A stretch of 64,000 bases of DNA from Marchantia polymorpha subsp. ruderalis (Eukaryota; Streptophyta; Marchantiopsida; Marchantiales; Marchantiaceae): assembly GCA_037833965.1 (NCBI GenBank), contig AP031356.1:19366501-19430500 (forward strand), given 5' to 3'. The position numbers were made by a program, and so were the translations under genes. This document shows, one piece after another, positions 53,055 to 64,000 of the stretch (positions within the stretch are counted from its first letter, which is position 1; each line of letters opens with the position of its first letter). Under the pieces are notes generated by a model that saw only the letters and a program-made list of their open reading frames with translations, was not told where the DNA came from and ran no database searches.

Positions 53055-55522
53055 TGTAGTAACCCACTTTTTGTTTTTTGTCGGAACTAAAACATTTTTG
53101 AATAGTAAGTACCGCGGCAGCAGCTATAAATAGTAATTGGTACGCGAAACCAGAGTAAAAAGAGTAACGAGTACACTCAAGGGGTTTTGGGCTTAGGCCA
53201 CAGTGGGACGCTTGGGACGGAACGGGCGGTTCATGCTGCAGGATCCGCTTCGAGCACCTTCAGCGGTAGATCACTCATAACTTTCTCAATTCGTAACGCC
53301 TTGAATTTCTTCGGGTCTCGTTGGAAAGAGCCCAACGCGCTGGTTCTAACGAGCCCAAGAACTTGTTAAACGAATGAGAGTTCACTAAGTTATGAGTGTC
53401 GGAAGTTACTGATGGGGGGCCTTCGGTGGTAGAGCGACTTTGGCGGTACGCCTTCGGCGGAAGAACCGCCGGAAGATGCGCCTTCGGCGGTAGACGCCTT
53501 CGGGTCAACGCCTTCGGCGATGCGGGAGAGTGCATTCGGCGGAAGAGTGAATCCCTCATAACTTTCTCAATTCGCAACGCCTCGACTTGGTTAGGGTCTC
53601 GTTGGAAAGAACTCAACGCGTTGATTCTAACGAGCCCAAGAACGCCACGAACGGATGAGGAGTCCGGGAGTTATGAAGGTCGCAAGATACTCAGCTTCTC
53701 GCCTACGAGTAGGCGAGGAAAGTTTGTCCTATGCGCGGACGAGAGAAGTCCGCCTACGCGTAGGCGCTTCGGCGTCAGCGAGAAATCCGCCTTCGGCCCT
53801 AGAAATGCACCTTCGGGGTTGGAACTTGTACGGACGCGGACGGCCTGTGGACAGGCGGACGGCCTGTGCACAAGCGCACGGCTTGTGGATAGGCGGACGG
53901 CCTGTGCACAGGCAGGCGGCCTGTGGATAGGCGGCCTGCGGGTAGGACGCGGACGCCTGCGGATAGGCGAACGCCTTCGGCGGAAGAGTAAAAACCGTCA
54001 TAACTTTTTCAATTCTTAACGGTTTGACTTCATTAGGGTCTTGTTGGAAAGAACTTGCGACGCTCGTTCTAACGAGACCAAAAACTCTTGGAACGGAAAA
54101 GGCGTCACTGAGTTATGAGCGTTGGAAGCGGCTGTCATGGTTAGGAGAGAGGCCTTTGGCGTTAACAGTTAGAGGGGCCTTCGGCCCAAGGCGGCCTGCG
54201 CGTAGGACGCGTGGCACCCACAGTCCTCGTATTTTGGAGAAGGAATTTTGGCCTAGGTTCAGAGATCTTGCGGGGCCCATATCTTTGCGATGGACGGTTG
54301 GATGGATCTGAAATTTTGTGGGGCTGTTGATCTCGGCTGGCCACGCATGCCTGCAAATTTTCAGCCTCAGATCTTGGATGGGAAGGCGCTGGCGGCTCTG
54401 TACAGTAGGCTTAGGATTAAGATTTAGGGTTAGGGTTAAATTTAGGTTGTAAGTTAGAGGGGAAGGCAGCCGTTGACTCCTCAGGTGTAGGATCTGTTGC
54501 GGCTCGCACCATGGCATTGCAGTGTAGTGTTAGTTAGGACTTAGAAGGTATAAAGTAGTTCAAGGCGTCTTGCCTTGTGTTCTTTCCCAATTTCAGAAGT
54601 ACAGATTAGGAACTCATTTTCTCTGCATGTTCGTGCCCTTAGTTCTGTCACCACGCAAGAGGAGCTACAACTTGGCGTTCCGCATTTTGTAGCTGAAGGC
54701 CTTCGGCCGAATGTTCAGAGCTAGTACATTGGTTAGAGACTTGAGTAGTTCGGATCTGCACCTGCTGGTGACTGCCGATGCTTAGAGCCAGTGACTAGTT
54801 AGATACTTGAATAGTTTCGCCCCTACAACTTCGAGTGTTTGATCCTGATTGTACTCCTTCGGGATTTTTCCCCTGAATGCCAAAGTGAAGTTTTGCTACT
54901 TCGTGTAAGCCTTGGTTGTAAATTCAGAGTACGCTGCAGCAGGTGCCTTCAGGGTAACCCTTGTAGTATTTCTGGGAATGACAAGTGCCTGAGAATTCAA
55001 ACTCTTCAATAGACTGTTGTTGTGTTATTGGAATGTTTCTCAGTGAGTCCTTCAGTGCGGACCTGTGTTCTCTGCGTGTTTTGTGAGTTGAGAGTGTTGT
55101 TCACCGCGTATGAGTGACTTCGATCCGAAGTAGGCAGTCCAACCCGGGTTTCCTACGCTAGCAGCAAGCTAGTGGAAGTGTTGTAAAAGCCGGAGTTGGA
55201 AGTCACTACCCGCAGCTTTGTTGAAGTGTACTCTTGAGAGACCTTCCCCCCTGAAATCTTGAGTAGAGGTTCTAACGGATCTCTGGGTTGTGTTTCTGTA
55301 GTTTCAGGTGTGTGTGTGTGTGTGTTACGCTGCACTGTGCGACCTCCGAGTGCGCTCCGAGTGGACACTTGCAGTATTTCTGGGAGTGACAGTCGCCTAA
55401 GAATTCAAACTCCTCAATAGTCTGTTAAATGTGACACTTTGTACCCTGTGTGTTCCTCTGTCCCTCTGGGTTTGACCTTTCTACCACTATATTGCAGTTT
55501 TAGCCTTTAGTGGGTTATTACA
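53055..55522 (+). mobile_element. Solo LTR U8 (short form without ORF)
   Basis: Starts TGTAGTAACCCAC and ends GGGTTATTACA, 2468 bp. Exact target duplication CTACA (53050-53054 and 55523-55527). It has three TCGTTGGAAAGAG-type modules (about 53310, 53597 and 54037), then the sequence shared with U6 and U7 (cagatcttgcggggcccata type), a short telomere-like run near 54425, a TATA box (ggtataaagtag, about 54547) and the R-U5 region with (GT)n. Confidence 0.95.
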
Positions 55523-55527
55523 CTACA

Positions 55528-56163
55528 CTGCTGGCTCGCAACAAGAACTCAAGGTTTCACTTGGATCGAAGATGAACCTGATGATCCACTCAACGATTAT
55601 TGATTGGAGAATTAACCGAAGTCAGTAATCAACCAAAACGATGTAGCATTCTAGAATTATTCTGATCAAGTCTCAGCCAGAATCTTCAGTACCTCAAATG
55701 ATGACTCTGGTCATATGAAAGATTAGGAAGTATATGTCTAATCTCCCATATCACACTCACCTGAAAGTCAGTGTTTTTATGAAGGAACCTGTCTCGTATC
55801 TTGGATAACTTATGAAGGCTGATTGATATAGCTCCTCAGCTACTTGATGACAGAAGCAACAATACATATTCCACTCAGACAAAATGAAAAAGAGTATTTA
55901 AAGCTATGTATTCTCATCAAACAAGCTTTCAGACAAGCTCAAAAGTTGATTGAGGATTATGCTCATGACAAGCGGAAGGTAATATTTTAAACGAAAAACC
56001 ATGCAAAGAAAAAAGAATCAGACTCTACACTGTGCAAAAGTAGGTAGGCTAAAACAGGACATAAAAAATCTATAAGAGAGAGTATTCATCATTGCAAATG
56101 AAAAGCCGAGGTTAGTAAACTTGCGAGTAACAAATCTGTGAAAGCAGTAACGTTGTAATATAG
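55528..56163. other. Spacer, nothing recognised
   Basis: AT-rich DNA between two solo LTRs, with stops in all frames. Confidence 0.45.
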
Positions 56164-56168
56164 AGCTC

Positions 56169-59100
56169 TGTGGTAACCCACTTTTTGTTTTTGTGCGGAA
56201 TTTAAAACATTTTTGGAAAACAGTACCGCATCAGCAGTGTAAATGGTAATCAGTACATTTAAATAGAGTGAAGATGGATAATCGCGGATCTCGTAGAATC
56301 CAGGTGTTGGGCGCAATGTCCGGAACAGGCGCCCCGGCTCAAACGATCGATTCTGAAGGGAATCTCCTTCGGCACAAGGCGCGCATAATACGCCTTCGGC
56401 GCTAGCCGCCTTTGGCGCTAGAGAAATCCCTCAGAACTTATTCAATTCACAACGCCTTGACTTGGTTAGGGTCCGTTGGAAAGATCTCAATGCGCTCATT
56501 CTAATGAGCCCAAAAACGCTTGAAACGGATGAGGAATCAAGGAATTATGATTGTCGGAAGATACTTAGAGGGAGCGCCTTCGGCGGAAGGGCTAGGTCGA
56601 CAGACGAGCCGCCTTCGGCCCTAGGTCAACGCCTTCGGGGGTGAATTCCTTCGTACGGCGCCTTCGGCGCCATCGCATCAAGATTAGGTCAACGCCTTTG
56701 GGGCAAGCAACTCCGTACAGTCCGCCTTCAGCCCAACGTCTTCGGCGGTACTGACATGTGCGCCTTCGGCGGAACGGAACTCCTACTGCAAAAGCGCCTT
56801 TGGGGGGGCAAGAGGGATTGACATAAAAGACAAGACCCGTTGATTGCGGTCAACGCCTTCGGCGATGCACCTACGTCGACGGACGTCTTCAAGAAGTCCA
56901 CATTCGGCGCTTGGAGTCAACGCCTTCGGCGGTAGATGTTCGCCTTCGGCACTGCGGGTAAACGCCTTCGGCGGTGCGGGATAGAACAAAGATGCAAGTC
57001 GGCCAGAGGTGAAAGTCTCCGTCGCCGCGCCTTCGGCGCTGCGCGAACACAGCCACGGCGAAGTACGATGGTAAAAATCAAATTCAATTTTTGAGCGTGT
57101 GAGTCCGCGCAACGGCGGAGCGTGAAGTCGAGCGTGCGAGAGGAGGGCTGTTACGCCTCCAAGCCGGCGTAGCCATCAAGTGAGTCGACCTCCACGACCA
57201 AGTGTCAAAGATGAAATCTTGTGAGCCGAAGGCGGACGACTCATTCTTGAATTTGCGATTTCGATTTCTCGTGAAAGCTGCGCGCGCACGCATTCTGGCA
57301 AAGAGAAATCCGAGGAGAAGGCGACGCGCAGAGACTTGCAAGTTAGCAGAGGAAGAATTGAGTGCGCGACCGCGGGAATTGAGTGAGAGTAGAGCTTGCA
57401 GAGGGATCGCATCCGCGGGCAAGAAGCTTGGGCATAGCAGAGGAGAGTTTGCGAAGTGCGATTTCAAGAAAGCGATGTCGAAAGCAACCCAGCTGCGGAT
57501 GATTCCGCTGAAGCTTCCGCAGATTGGGCTGCGCACTTTCCAGCACCAGCTGTCTGCGGTGAAGCTCAATTTCCTCCTGTGGGGATAGAATTACGTGTGC
57601 CAGAACATGGTGCGCGAGTGGCAGAAAGAGAGAGACCAACCTACATGCGGATTTTGATCGCACGTAGAGCGATGTACCATCGAGGACTGGGAACAGGTAT
57701 TGGGAAGATGTGCGGGAGAGGACGGACATCTCATATTCAATAGCAAGAGCATCAAGGTCACGAAGGAGGAGGAGATTTTCTTCGCGGCCCTTTTCAAGAG
57801 TGCCAAGTCCAGCAAGAACGGGTACAAGACCCGGGACTACAAGGATCACTACCTTAGAAATGTCGCGGTAGCACTTCTCCAACTCTTGCAGCCGCACAGG
57901 ACCACCTACATCACTTCTTGGCAGGTGTCCTTTGTGGAGCTGGCGTTGGTCGGAGCTCCAATTCACTAGGCTTGCATCTTATGGAAGATAACGTGGCAGT
58001 ATGCCTTTGAGGAGAAGGGGGGATCGATCAATCACCTCTCCCCCTTCTTCATCAATTTTTATCGGTCGATGGGTTGTCTAACCGCGACCGAGCGAGTTCA
58101 GTTTCCATTGCTGTCACGCAGCAATCCTGGACGGTATGTGAAGGACGTCGAGGTCGACACCGACGAGGAAGAGACTCCTGCCTCCACGCCGCCAGCCCAA
58201 CCGAGAGCGGAAGGAGAATCACTCGCAGCGCGAGTGCCGCGGAAGCGGAGATGGAAGGGAGACGCAGAGATGAGCCAACATCGCGATTCGGCTGCTCTCA
58301 AACGGAAGCGGCCACTGCATGAGCTCTGCAGTCGGCCGAAGCAGAAAGCGCGCAAGGTCGTGCTGCCTGCAAGTAGCGAGGAGACAGGGTGTGCCGCCGG
58401 AGAGAAGGAGTCACCATCCTCGGAGGAGGATGGGAACACACGGACGGCAGAGGGATCAGCGGACCTCTCTAAGCCGAAGGTACGGACGCCTTCGGCCTTC
58501 GGCGGAAGCAAGAAGGCTTTCGGGCCAAGAGAGCCGACACGCGGCACCGAAGAACGTGCCGGCAATAGATAGATAGGTGTTCCGCACGAGCACCGTTCGC
58601 GGACTCGCCTTCGGGGCCGGGGCCTTCGGCGCAGCGGAGGAAGGTAAAGGAGTTGGCGGAAAATGCGCCTTCGGCTCAAGGGCCTTCGGTCCAAGGAATT
58701 GCAAGTAGGGAGCCTTCGGGGCAAGCGCCTTCGGCGGAAGAACCGCCGGAAGATGCGCCTTCAGCTCAAGGGCCTTCGGCCCAAGGAACTTAGGGCGAGT
58801 CGCCTTCGGCGAAGGACCTATCGAAGGAGCAAGACGACAAGCAGAAGGGGGAGGCACGTGTGCATTCCGCACAATTGCCTTCCGCACAAACACCTTCGGC
58901 GGTGGACGCCTTCGGCAATGCGGAGTTGGTAGTAATAGATCGGGCGAGCGGTGCAAACTTGTCAAAACCAGGATCCCCCACCGCCTTAGACATTTTGGCC
59001 GGGAGCAGTGCGGCAGCAGCAGCAGCAGACGCTACGCAGCCCAACTCGTGAGAATCGCTAGGAAATTCAGTGGCGACCAAAATCCTCAATTCGGAGGATG

Positions 59101-61060
59101 AGGAAGAAGTAGAATCGGGATCGGACAAGGAGGAGGAGCAATCGGTCGCAGGCACGCCGACGGCGGCACTATGCGAGCAGGTGGTACCTCTGCTGAGATA
59201 TCTCGATCGCAAGGTGACAAAGTATGCAGACCCCCGCCAACCTGGGTCCTACGTCGAGTTAGTGCGCAGGCGGACTCGCACTAAAGTCCGCACCAGCAAG
59301 TTGTTGGCACGCATGGATGGGAACGTTAAAGATCTGCGGCAGAAGAATGAGCACTTGCGTGGCCACATTGCTCTTTCGCGGAAGGTGCAGAAGGCCGTCG
59401 ACCGGGTGCGCGATGAGAAGTTTGAGGAGGCGAAGAAGGAGTTCGCCAAGGAGAAAGCGAAGCTCGCAGATGAGCTGGATTCTGAGAAGACTCAGAACTG
59501 AATTTTGTCAGAGGAGCTCGTGCGGCAGACACGGTTGCTGGAGCAGTGTCAGCTCGCACGCCAGGCGGAAGAAGAGTAAATCCGCAAACTGCAATCGGAG
59601 TGCGGGGAATTGAGAGCGCGTGCGGACGCAGAGTTGCAGTTGGTAGTGGTTGAAGACGACTGCCGGCGGGAGGCAGATTGCACGAAGGAAGAGTTGGTGA
59701 AGCGAGTCAACCATTGTCTCAGAGGTTACACCCTCGGGGAAGTGGCTGCGCAGGAAAAACTCACATTGCGCGAGTTAGAGCTTCGTGCGGCGGGTTTGAT
59801 GTCGGGTGACAGTCGGAGCCGGCGGCGAGTGGCTAAGAAGCTGGATGCGTAACTGTCAAGGGCGTGGGACGCCAGGGCAACCCTCGAGACGGAGGTGACT
59901 GCGGTGTTGCGGAGGCTGGGCTTGCGTAGTCGAGCTGAAGACTAGTCGGGTAGGGAGTTAGTGCGCGGCAGTCCGTCGCGCAGAAGGCGCAATACAAGAT
60001 CTGCAGAGTGCAGCAGCGTAGTGTGGTTTAGTGCAGGTGTGTAGTGTTAGTTAGGACTTAGAAGGTATAAAGTAGTTCAAGTAGTCTTGCCTTGGGATTC
60101 TTCCAGTTTCGGAAGTGCAGATCAGGAACTCATTTTCTCTGCGTGTTAGTGTCCTTAGTTCTGTCACCGCGCAAGAGGAGCTATAGTTTGACGAAGATAC
60201 CGCATTTTGTAGCTAAAGGCCTTCGGCCGAATGTTCAAAGCCAGTGTACTGGTTAGATACTTGAGCAGTTTGGATCTACACCTGCGGGTGATTGCTGAAT
60301 GCTAAGAGCTAGTAACTGGTTAGATACTTGAACAGTTCGTCCCTACACCTTCGGGTGATTGTTCCTGATTGTACTCCTTCGGGATTTTTCCCCTTAATGC
60401 CAAAGTGAAGTTTTGTTACTTCGAGTAAGCCTTGGTTGTAATTCAGGTTACGCTGTAGAAGGCGCCCTCGAGGCAAACCTCTGTAGTTTTTCTGGGAATG
60501 ACTAGTGCCTGAGAATTCAAACTCGTCAATAGACTGTTATGGTGTGCTACTGGATCTTTTCTCAGTTGATTCTCTCAGTTTGGACGTGTGTTCTCTGCGC
60601 GTTTTGTGAGTTGAGTGTGTTGTTCACCGCGTGTGAGTGACTTCTGTTTGACGAAGATACCGCATCCAAAGTAGGAAGTCCCTCCCGGGTGCCCTGCGCT
60701 AGCAGAAACTAGTGGAAGGTTGTAAAAGCCGAAGTTGGGAGTCACTACCTACAGAGCCTCTCAATGTACTCATGAGAAACTTTCCCCCTGAAATCTTAAG
60801 TTGAGGTCCTAACGGACCTCTGAGTTGTGTTTCTATAGATTCTGGTGTGTGTTGAGTGAACTACGCTGCAGTGTGCGTCCTCCGAGTGACCTCCGAGTTG
60901 AGCACTTGCAGTATTTCTAGGAGTGACAATCGCCTTAGAATTCAAACTCTTCAATAGTCTGTTAAACGTGACACTTTGTACTCTGTGTGTTGCCTCTGTC
61001 CTTGTGGGTTCGACCTTTTTGCTGCTATACTACAGTTTTAGCCTTTGGTGGGTTATTACA
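56169..61060 (+). mobile_element. Solo LTR U9 (ORF-bearing form)
   Basis: Starts TGTGGTAACCCAC and ends GGGTTATTACA, 4892 bp. Exact target duplication AGCTC (56164-56168 and 61061-61065). It has one module near 56470-56520, many CGCCTTCGGCG palindromes, a decayed ORF, a TATA box near 60066 and a diverged R-U5 tail. Confidence 0.94.
57211..60044 (+). pseudogene. Broken LTR ORF in U9
   Basis: Begins ATGAAATCTTGTGAG (MKSCEPKADDSFLNLRF) and ends SVVWFSAGV, TAG at 60042-60044. It is conserved through LKLPQIGLRTF, KLNFLLWG, RKRRWKGD, LLRYLDRKVTKYADPRQPGS and the coiled coil. Stops occur after LNFLLWG, in the next stretch, at the Trp249 position (TAG, 57967-57969), at QN-TGA-ILS (59499-59501) and later, with frameshifts in the middle. 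It is a diverged, dead copy. Confidence 0.9.
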
Positions 61061-61065
61061 AGCTC

Positions 61066-61716
61066 ACACAACTATATGAAGATAAAATCACAACATTATT
61101 CAGCCTACACATTAGTGCATATGAACCTTTGGCAGCCTTTTTGCTTTGGCACTTGCCACAAGTGCCAAACAATTACTTCTTACCGAGAGCAATAATGAGT
61201 CATAAACACCTTGATAACCAACCAATCAACCTACTCACTTTATTAGAGATGATTCATTGTTAGTGAGAGTTTTGAAGAGAAGGCTATGCTCAAACGTTAC
61301 ACAGCCAACAGATAATTCAAAGACAAAGGACTGAGACTGCCTTGAAGCATCAAACCAAAACTGTGAAAACTAAGGACTTCCAAGGTATTGCCATTGCTCA
61401 GTTTAAAAAGCAAGACGCTACTCACAAGCCAGCTGCGATACCTGCAAGAACTGTATGAAGTTCAACAAATGTGGTCGAGGTCCCAGTACCAACTCTAGCA
61501 TTTGGCATGCAGTTTCTTGGTCAAGAGTCTTCTGTCGAGGTTCTAAGAGTTGCAATAAGAGTAGAAACTAATAAGATTATCTTAAAGATTCTACTGAGTG
61601 AATCGATGTCTAAGAAGCGAAAGAAATGTTCAAGAAGTTATCATAATCTTGGTTTTAGCACATCTACTTGTTCTTAAGACAAACACAAGATATCCACAGC
61701 CTGTGAAGGGACGAAG
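61066..61716. other. Spacer with short coding-like stretch
   Basis: Right after U9 an open frame (to 61263) reads FSLHISAYEPLAAFLLWHLP and PNNYFLPRAIMSHKHLDNQP. It looks coding-like but is unassigned. Nothing else is recognised before U10. Confidence 0.35.
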
Positions 61717-64000
61717 TGTGGTACCCCACTTTTGGTATTTTTGAGGAAATTAAAACATTTTTGGAAAACTATACCGTGGCAGCAGTGTAAATAGCCTTCG
61801 GTGCATCAAAACAGAGTGAAATCGGAAGATCGCAAAAATTCTCGAGAGAACTCGTAGAATCCAGGAGTTGGGTGCAACGTTGGGGACGGACACCACCCTA
61901 CATGCGGGCTCTGAAGGAATAACCCCTTCGGCGCAAGGCGCAAAATCCGCCTTCGGCGCTAGAGAAATCCTTCAGAACTTGGTCAATTCCCAAACGCCTC
62001 GACTTGGTTAGAGTCTTGTTGGAAAGAGCTCAACGCGGTGATTCTAACGAGCCCAAGAACGCCATGAACGGATGAGGACTCCGGGAGTTATGAAGGTCGC
62101 AAGATACTCAGCTTCTCGTCTACGAGTAGGCGAGGAAAGTTTGTCCTATGCGCGGACGAAGGCAGTTTGCCTACGCGTAGGCGAAATAGGGTTTGACGTC
62201 GGCGCGATGTCCGCCGCGAATGTTGCCTACTCGTAGGCGAGGGAACCTCTGCCCAGGCGGACGAGCGAAGTCCGCCTACGCACAGGCGCTTCGGCGTCGG
62301 CGAGAAATCCGCCTTCGGCCCTAGAAATGCGCCTTCGGGGTTAAAAATTGTACGGCGCCTTCCGCGCCAGCGCAGCAGCGCGGACGGGCGAGGATCCACC
62401 GGAGTAGTAAAATCCGTACGGACCGTACGGACTGTACGGATGGATGCGCCTTCGGTCGGACGGAGTGACGGCGACAAGAGCACCGACGGAGAGGCGAGAA
62501 ATGGACAGACTGGACGGAGCCGGTTGACCGCGGTCAACGCCTTCGGCGCCAGCGTAGCAGCGCGGACGGAATTCACCTACGCGTAGGCGAGCGCCTACGC
62601 ACAGGCAGATGAAGTTCCGCGCCGGCGGAGATTCCGCCTACGCAGAAGGGAGTTCAATTTTTGTCCGATGCGCGGACGATCGCTTTCGGCGGAGGGGGAT
62701 TGGCCGAAGAGTGGTACGAACGAGTGTAGCGCGCAAGGCAAGAAATCTGCCTTCGGCGCTGCGCACCCATGTCCGCTGCGTAGTACGCTAGCGGAGTTCA
62801 AATTGCCAAATTCGAGCGTGTGAGTTAAGTCGGCGTCGGCGGAGCGTGAAGCCGCGCGTGAGAGAGGAGGCCGTTATAGCGCGGAGCCGGCGCGGCCATC
62901 AAGTGATTCGACCCTCACGACCGAGAGCCGACCATGACCTTCGACCAGGAGACGGAGGACGCCCCATTCTTGAATTCGCGATTTCATTTTCTAGTGCGAG
63001 CTGCGCGCGTCCACCTGCTAGCTGTTAAACATTCTAGACATCGCCGCGCGAAGGATTACTTGTTGACTGAGAGAGAATTGAGTGCGCGCGATTTGGAATT
63101 GAGGGAGATTAGAGTTTGCAGAGGGAGCAAGAAGCTCGAGCGGAGCAGAGAGAGAGTTGGCGAGTAAGCTAATTTCAAGAACGCGATGTCAAGACTGAAC
63201 AGGCTGCGGATGCTGCCCTCCGGCTTCCACAGAACGGGTTGCGTGCCTTCGAGGAGCGGCTGATTGCAAGAAAGCTTGATTTCTTGCTGTGGGGATGGAA
63301 TTACATTTGTGTGGACATGATGCGCGAATGGCTGGAGCCGGAGCGACCACCTACGCGCGGATTGCGTCCGCACGTAGATCGATGGACCGTCCACGATTGG
63401 ACGCAGGCATTGGGGAGGTGTGCCGGCACCGACGGATACCTCCTCTTTGATAATGAGAGCGTCAAGGTGTCGAAGCAGGACGAGGCGCAATTTGTGGAAT
63501 TGTTCAAACGGGAGAGGCCTACCAAGAATGGGTACAAGACCCCGACTACAAAGATCGCTTTCGCCAAACTTTAGCGGCAGCGCTGCTGCAATTGCTGCAG
63601 CCACACCGCACCTCATACATCACCTTGTGGCAGGTTTCTTTTGTGGAGCTCATCTTGGCCGGAGCTCCAGTTCACTGGGCGAGCATCCTGCACAGAGTGA
63701 TGCGACAGCACGCCTTCGAGGAGAAGGGGGGAACTCTCAATCAACTCTCCCCTTTCTTGATCAACTTCTATCGGCAGAGGAACTGTCTGACCGCGGCGGA
63801 GCTCGCTCGCTTTCCGCCATTGTCCGTCGACCATCCCGGGAAGTATGTGCGGGATAACAAGGTCGACACCGATGCAGAGGATTCACCAGCTTCTACTCCG
63901 CCGACATGGCGGGACGAGGGAAGAAGCACACCCGCAGCAAGAGTGCCGCGGAAGCGACGATGGAGAGAGGAGTCAGAGGAGGAGCATCATCGAGAACCCA
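61717..64000 (+). repeat. Giant-family LTR U10 (ORF-bearing form, right end off window)
   Basis: Starts TGTGGTACCCCAC at 61717; left flank CGAAG (61712-61716) is the expected target duplication. It contains one module (about 62005-62060), CGCCTACGCGTAGGCG-type palindromes and the start of the LTR ORF, and runs off the window. Whether it is solo or part of a full element cannot be told. Confidence 0.9.
62934..64000 (+). pseudogene. LTR ORF in U10, frame-broken
   Basis: ATG at 62934 (MTFDQETEDAPFLNSRFHF). TAA follows at RVGE (about 63168), and one-base deletions near 63213 and 63541 break the frame. The protein is otherwise highly conserved, for example GLRPHVDRWTVHDWTQALGR, and it keeps Trp at position 249 (CAC-TGG-GCG near 63676). 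Runs of silent differences from the intact copy are described in the findings. Confidence 0.88.

Overview
This looks like a repeat-dense, gene-poor stretch of a land-plant nuclear genome. The evidence is a tRNA-Asp-type primer binding site on a Ty3 element of the plant Tat/Athila kind, Ty1/copia and chromovirus relics, a spliced class III peroxidase exon, and a small protein with a chloroplast-transit-like N-terminus. I cannot name the species. Nearly all of the GC-rich DNA belongs to one retrotransposon family.

That family (called the giant-LTR family here) is the main result. From about 1 to 12999, on the minus strand, lies an almost complete Ty3-type element. It has a 3' LTR (1-1806, cut by the window edge), polypurine tract (1809-1819), RNase H-integrase (1844-3652), reverse transcriptase (3649-4674), gag-protease (4684-7515), primer binding site (7561-7579) and a 5398-bp 5' LTR (7602-12999). 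The LTR itself carries a 1045-codon ORF (8616-11753) in the same direction as gag-pol, upstream of the LTR TATA box, so it lies in U3. A second intact copy (1034 aa, 46162-49266) sits in a solo LTR at 45151-50513. I do not recognise the protein. It has a conserved N-terminal domain, a low-complexity middle built from palindromic DNA repeats, and a C-terminal coiled coil. Silent differences between diverged copies suggest selection on the protein.

Layout. 1-12999: the young giant-LTR element, inserted in an older LTR (13000-15354), itself inserted in a decayed copia element (15355-16746). 16747-26281: AT-rich spacer with a 56-bp tandem repeat, foldbacks, a NUMOD3-like gene relic and a decayed small plastid-type gene. 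26282-26869: peroxidase exon and copia relic. 26870-42244: a three-level nest of solo LTRs (U4 contains U5, which contains U6 and U7). 42257-50745: a decayed chromovirus split by the intact solo LTR. 50746-53054: an unrecognised decayed multi-exon gene. 53055-55522, 56169-61060 and 61717-64000: three more LTRs. Five-base target duplications support the solo LTRs: exact for six and one mismatch for the oldest.

The family has two LTR forms. The long form (about 4.4-5.4 kb) carries the ORF and one copy of a short repeated module. The short form (2.5-3.1 kb: U6, U7, U8) lacks the ORF and has 3-5 copies of the module. Gag-protease and reverse transcriptase are in one frame, separated by a TAG followed by CAA TTA, the known plant-virus readthrough context. 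A separate one-base frameshift splits reverse transcriptase from RNase H-integrase in this copy.
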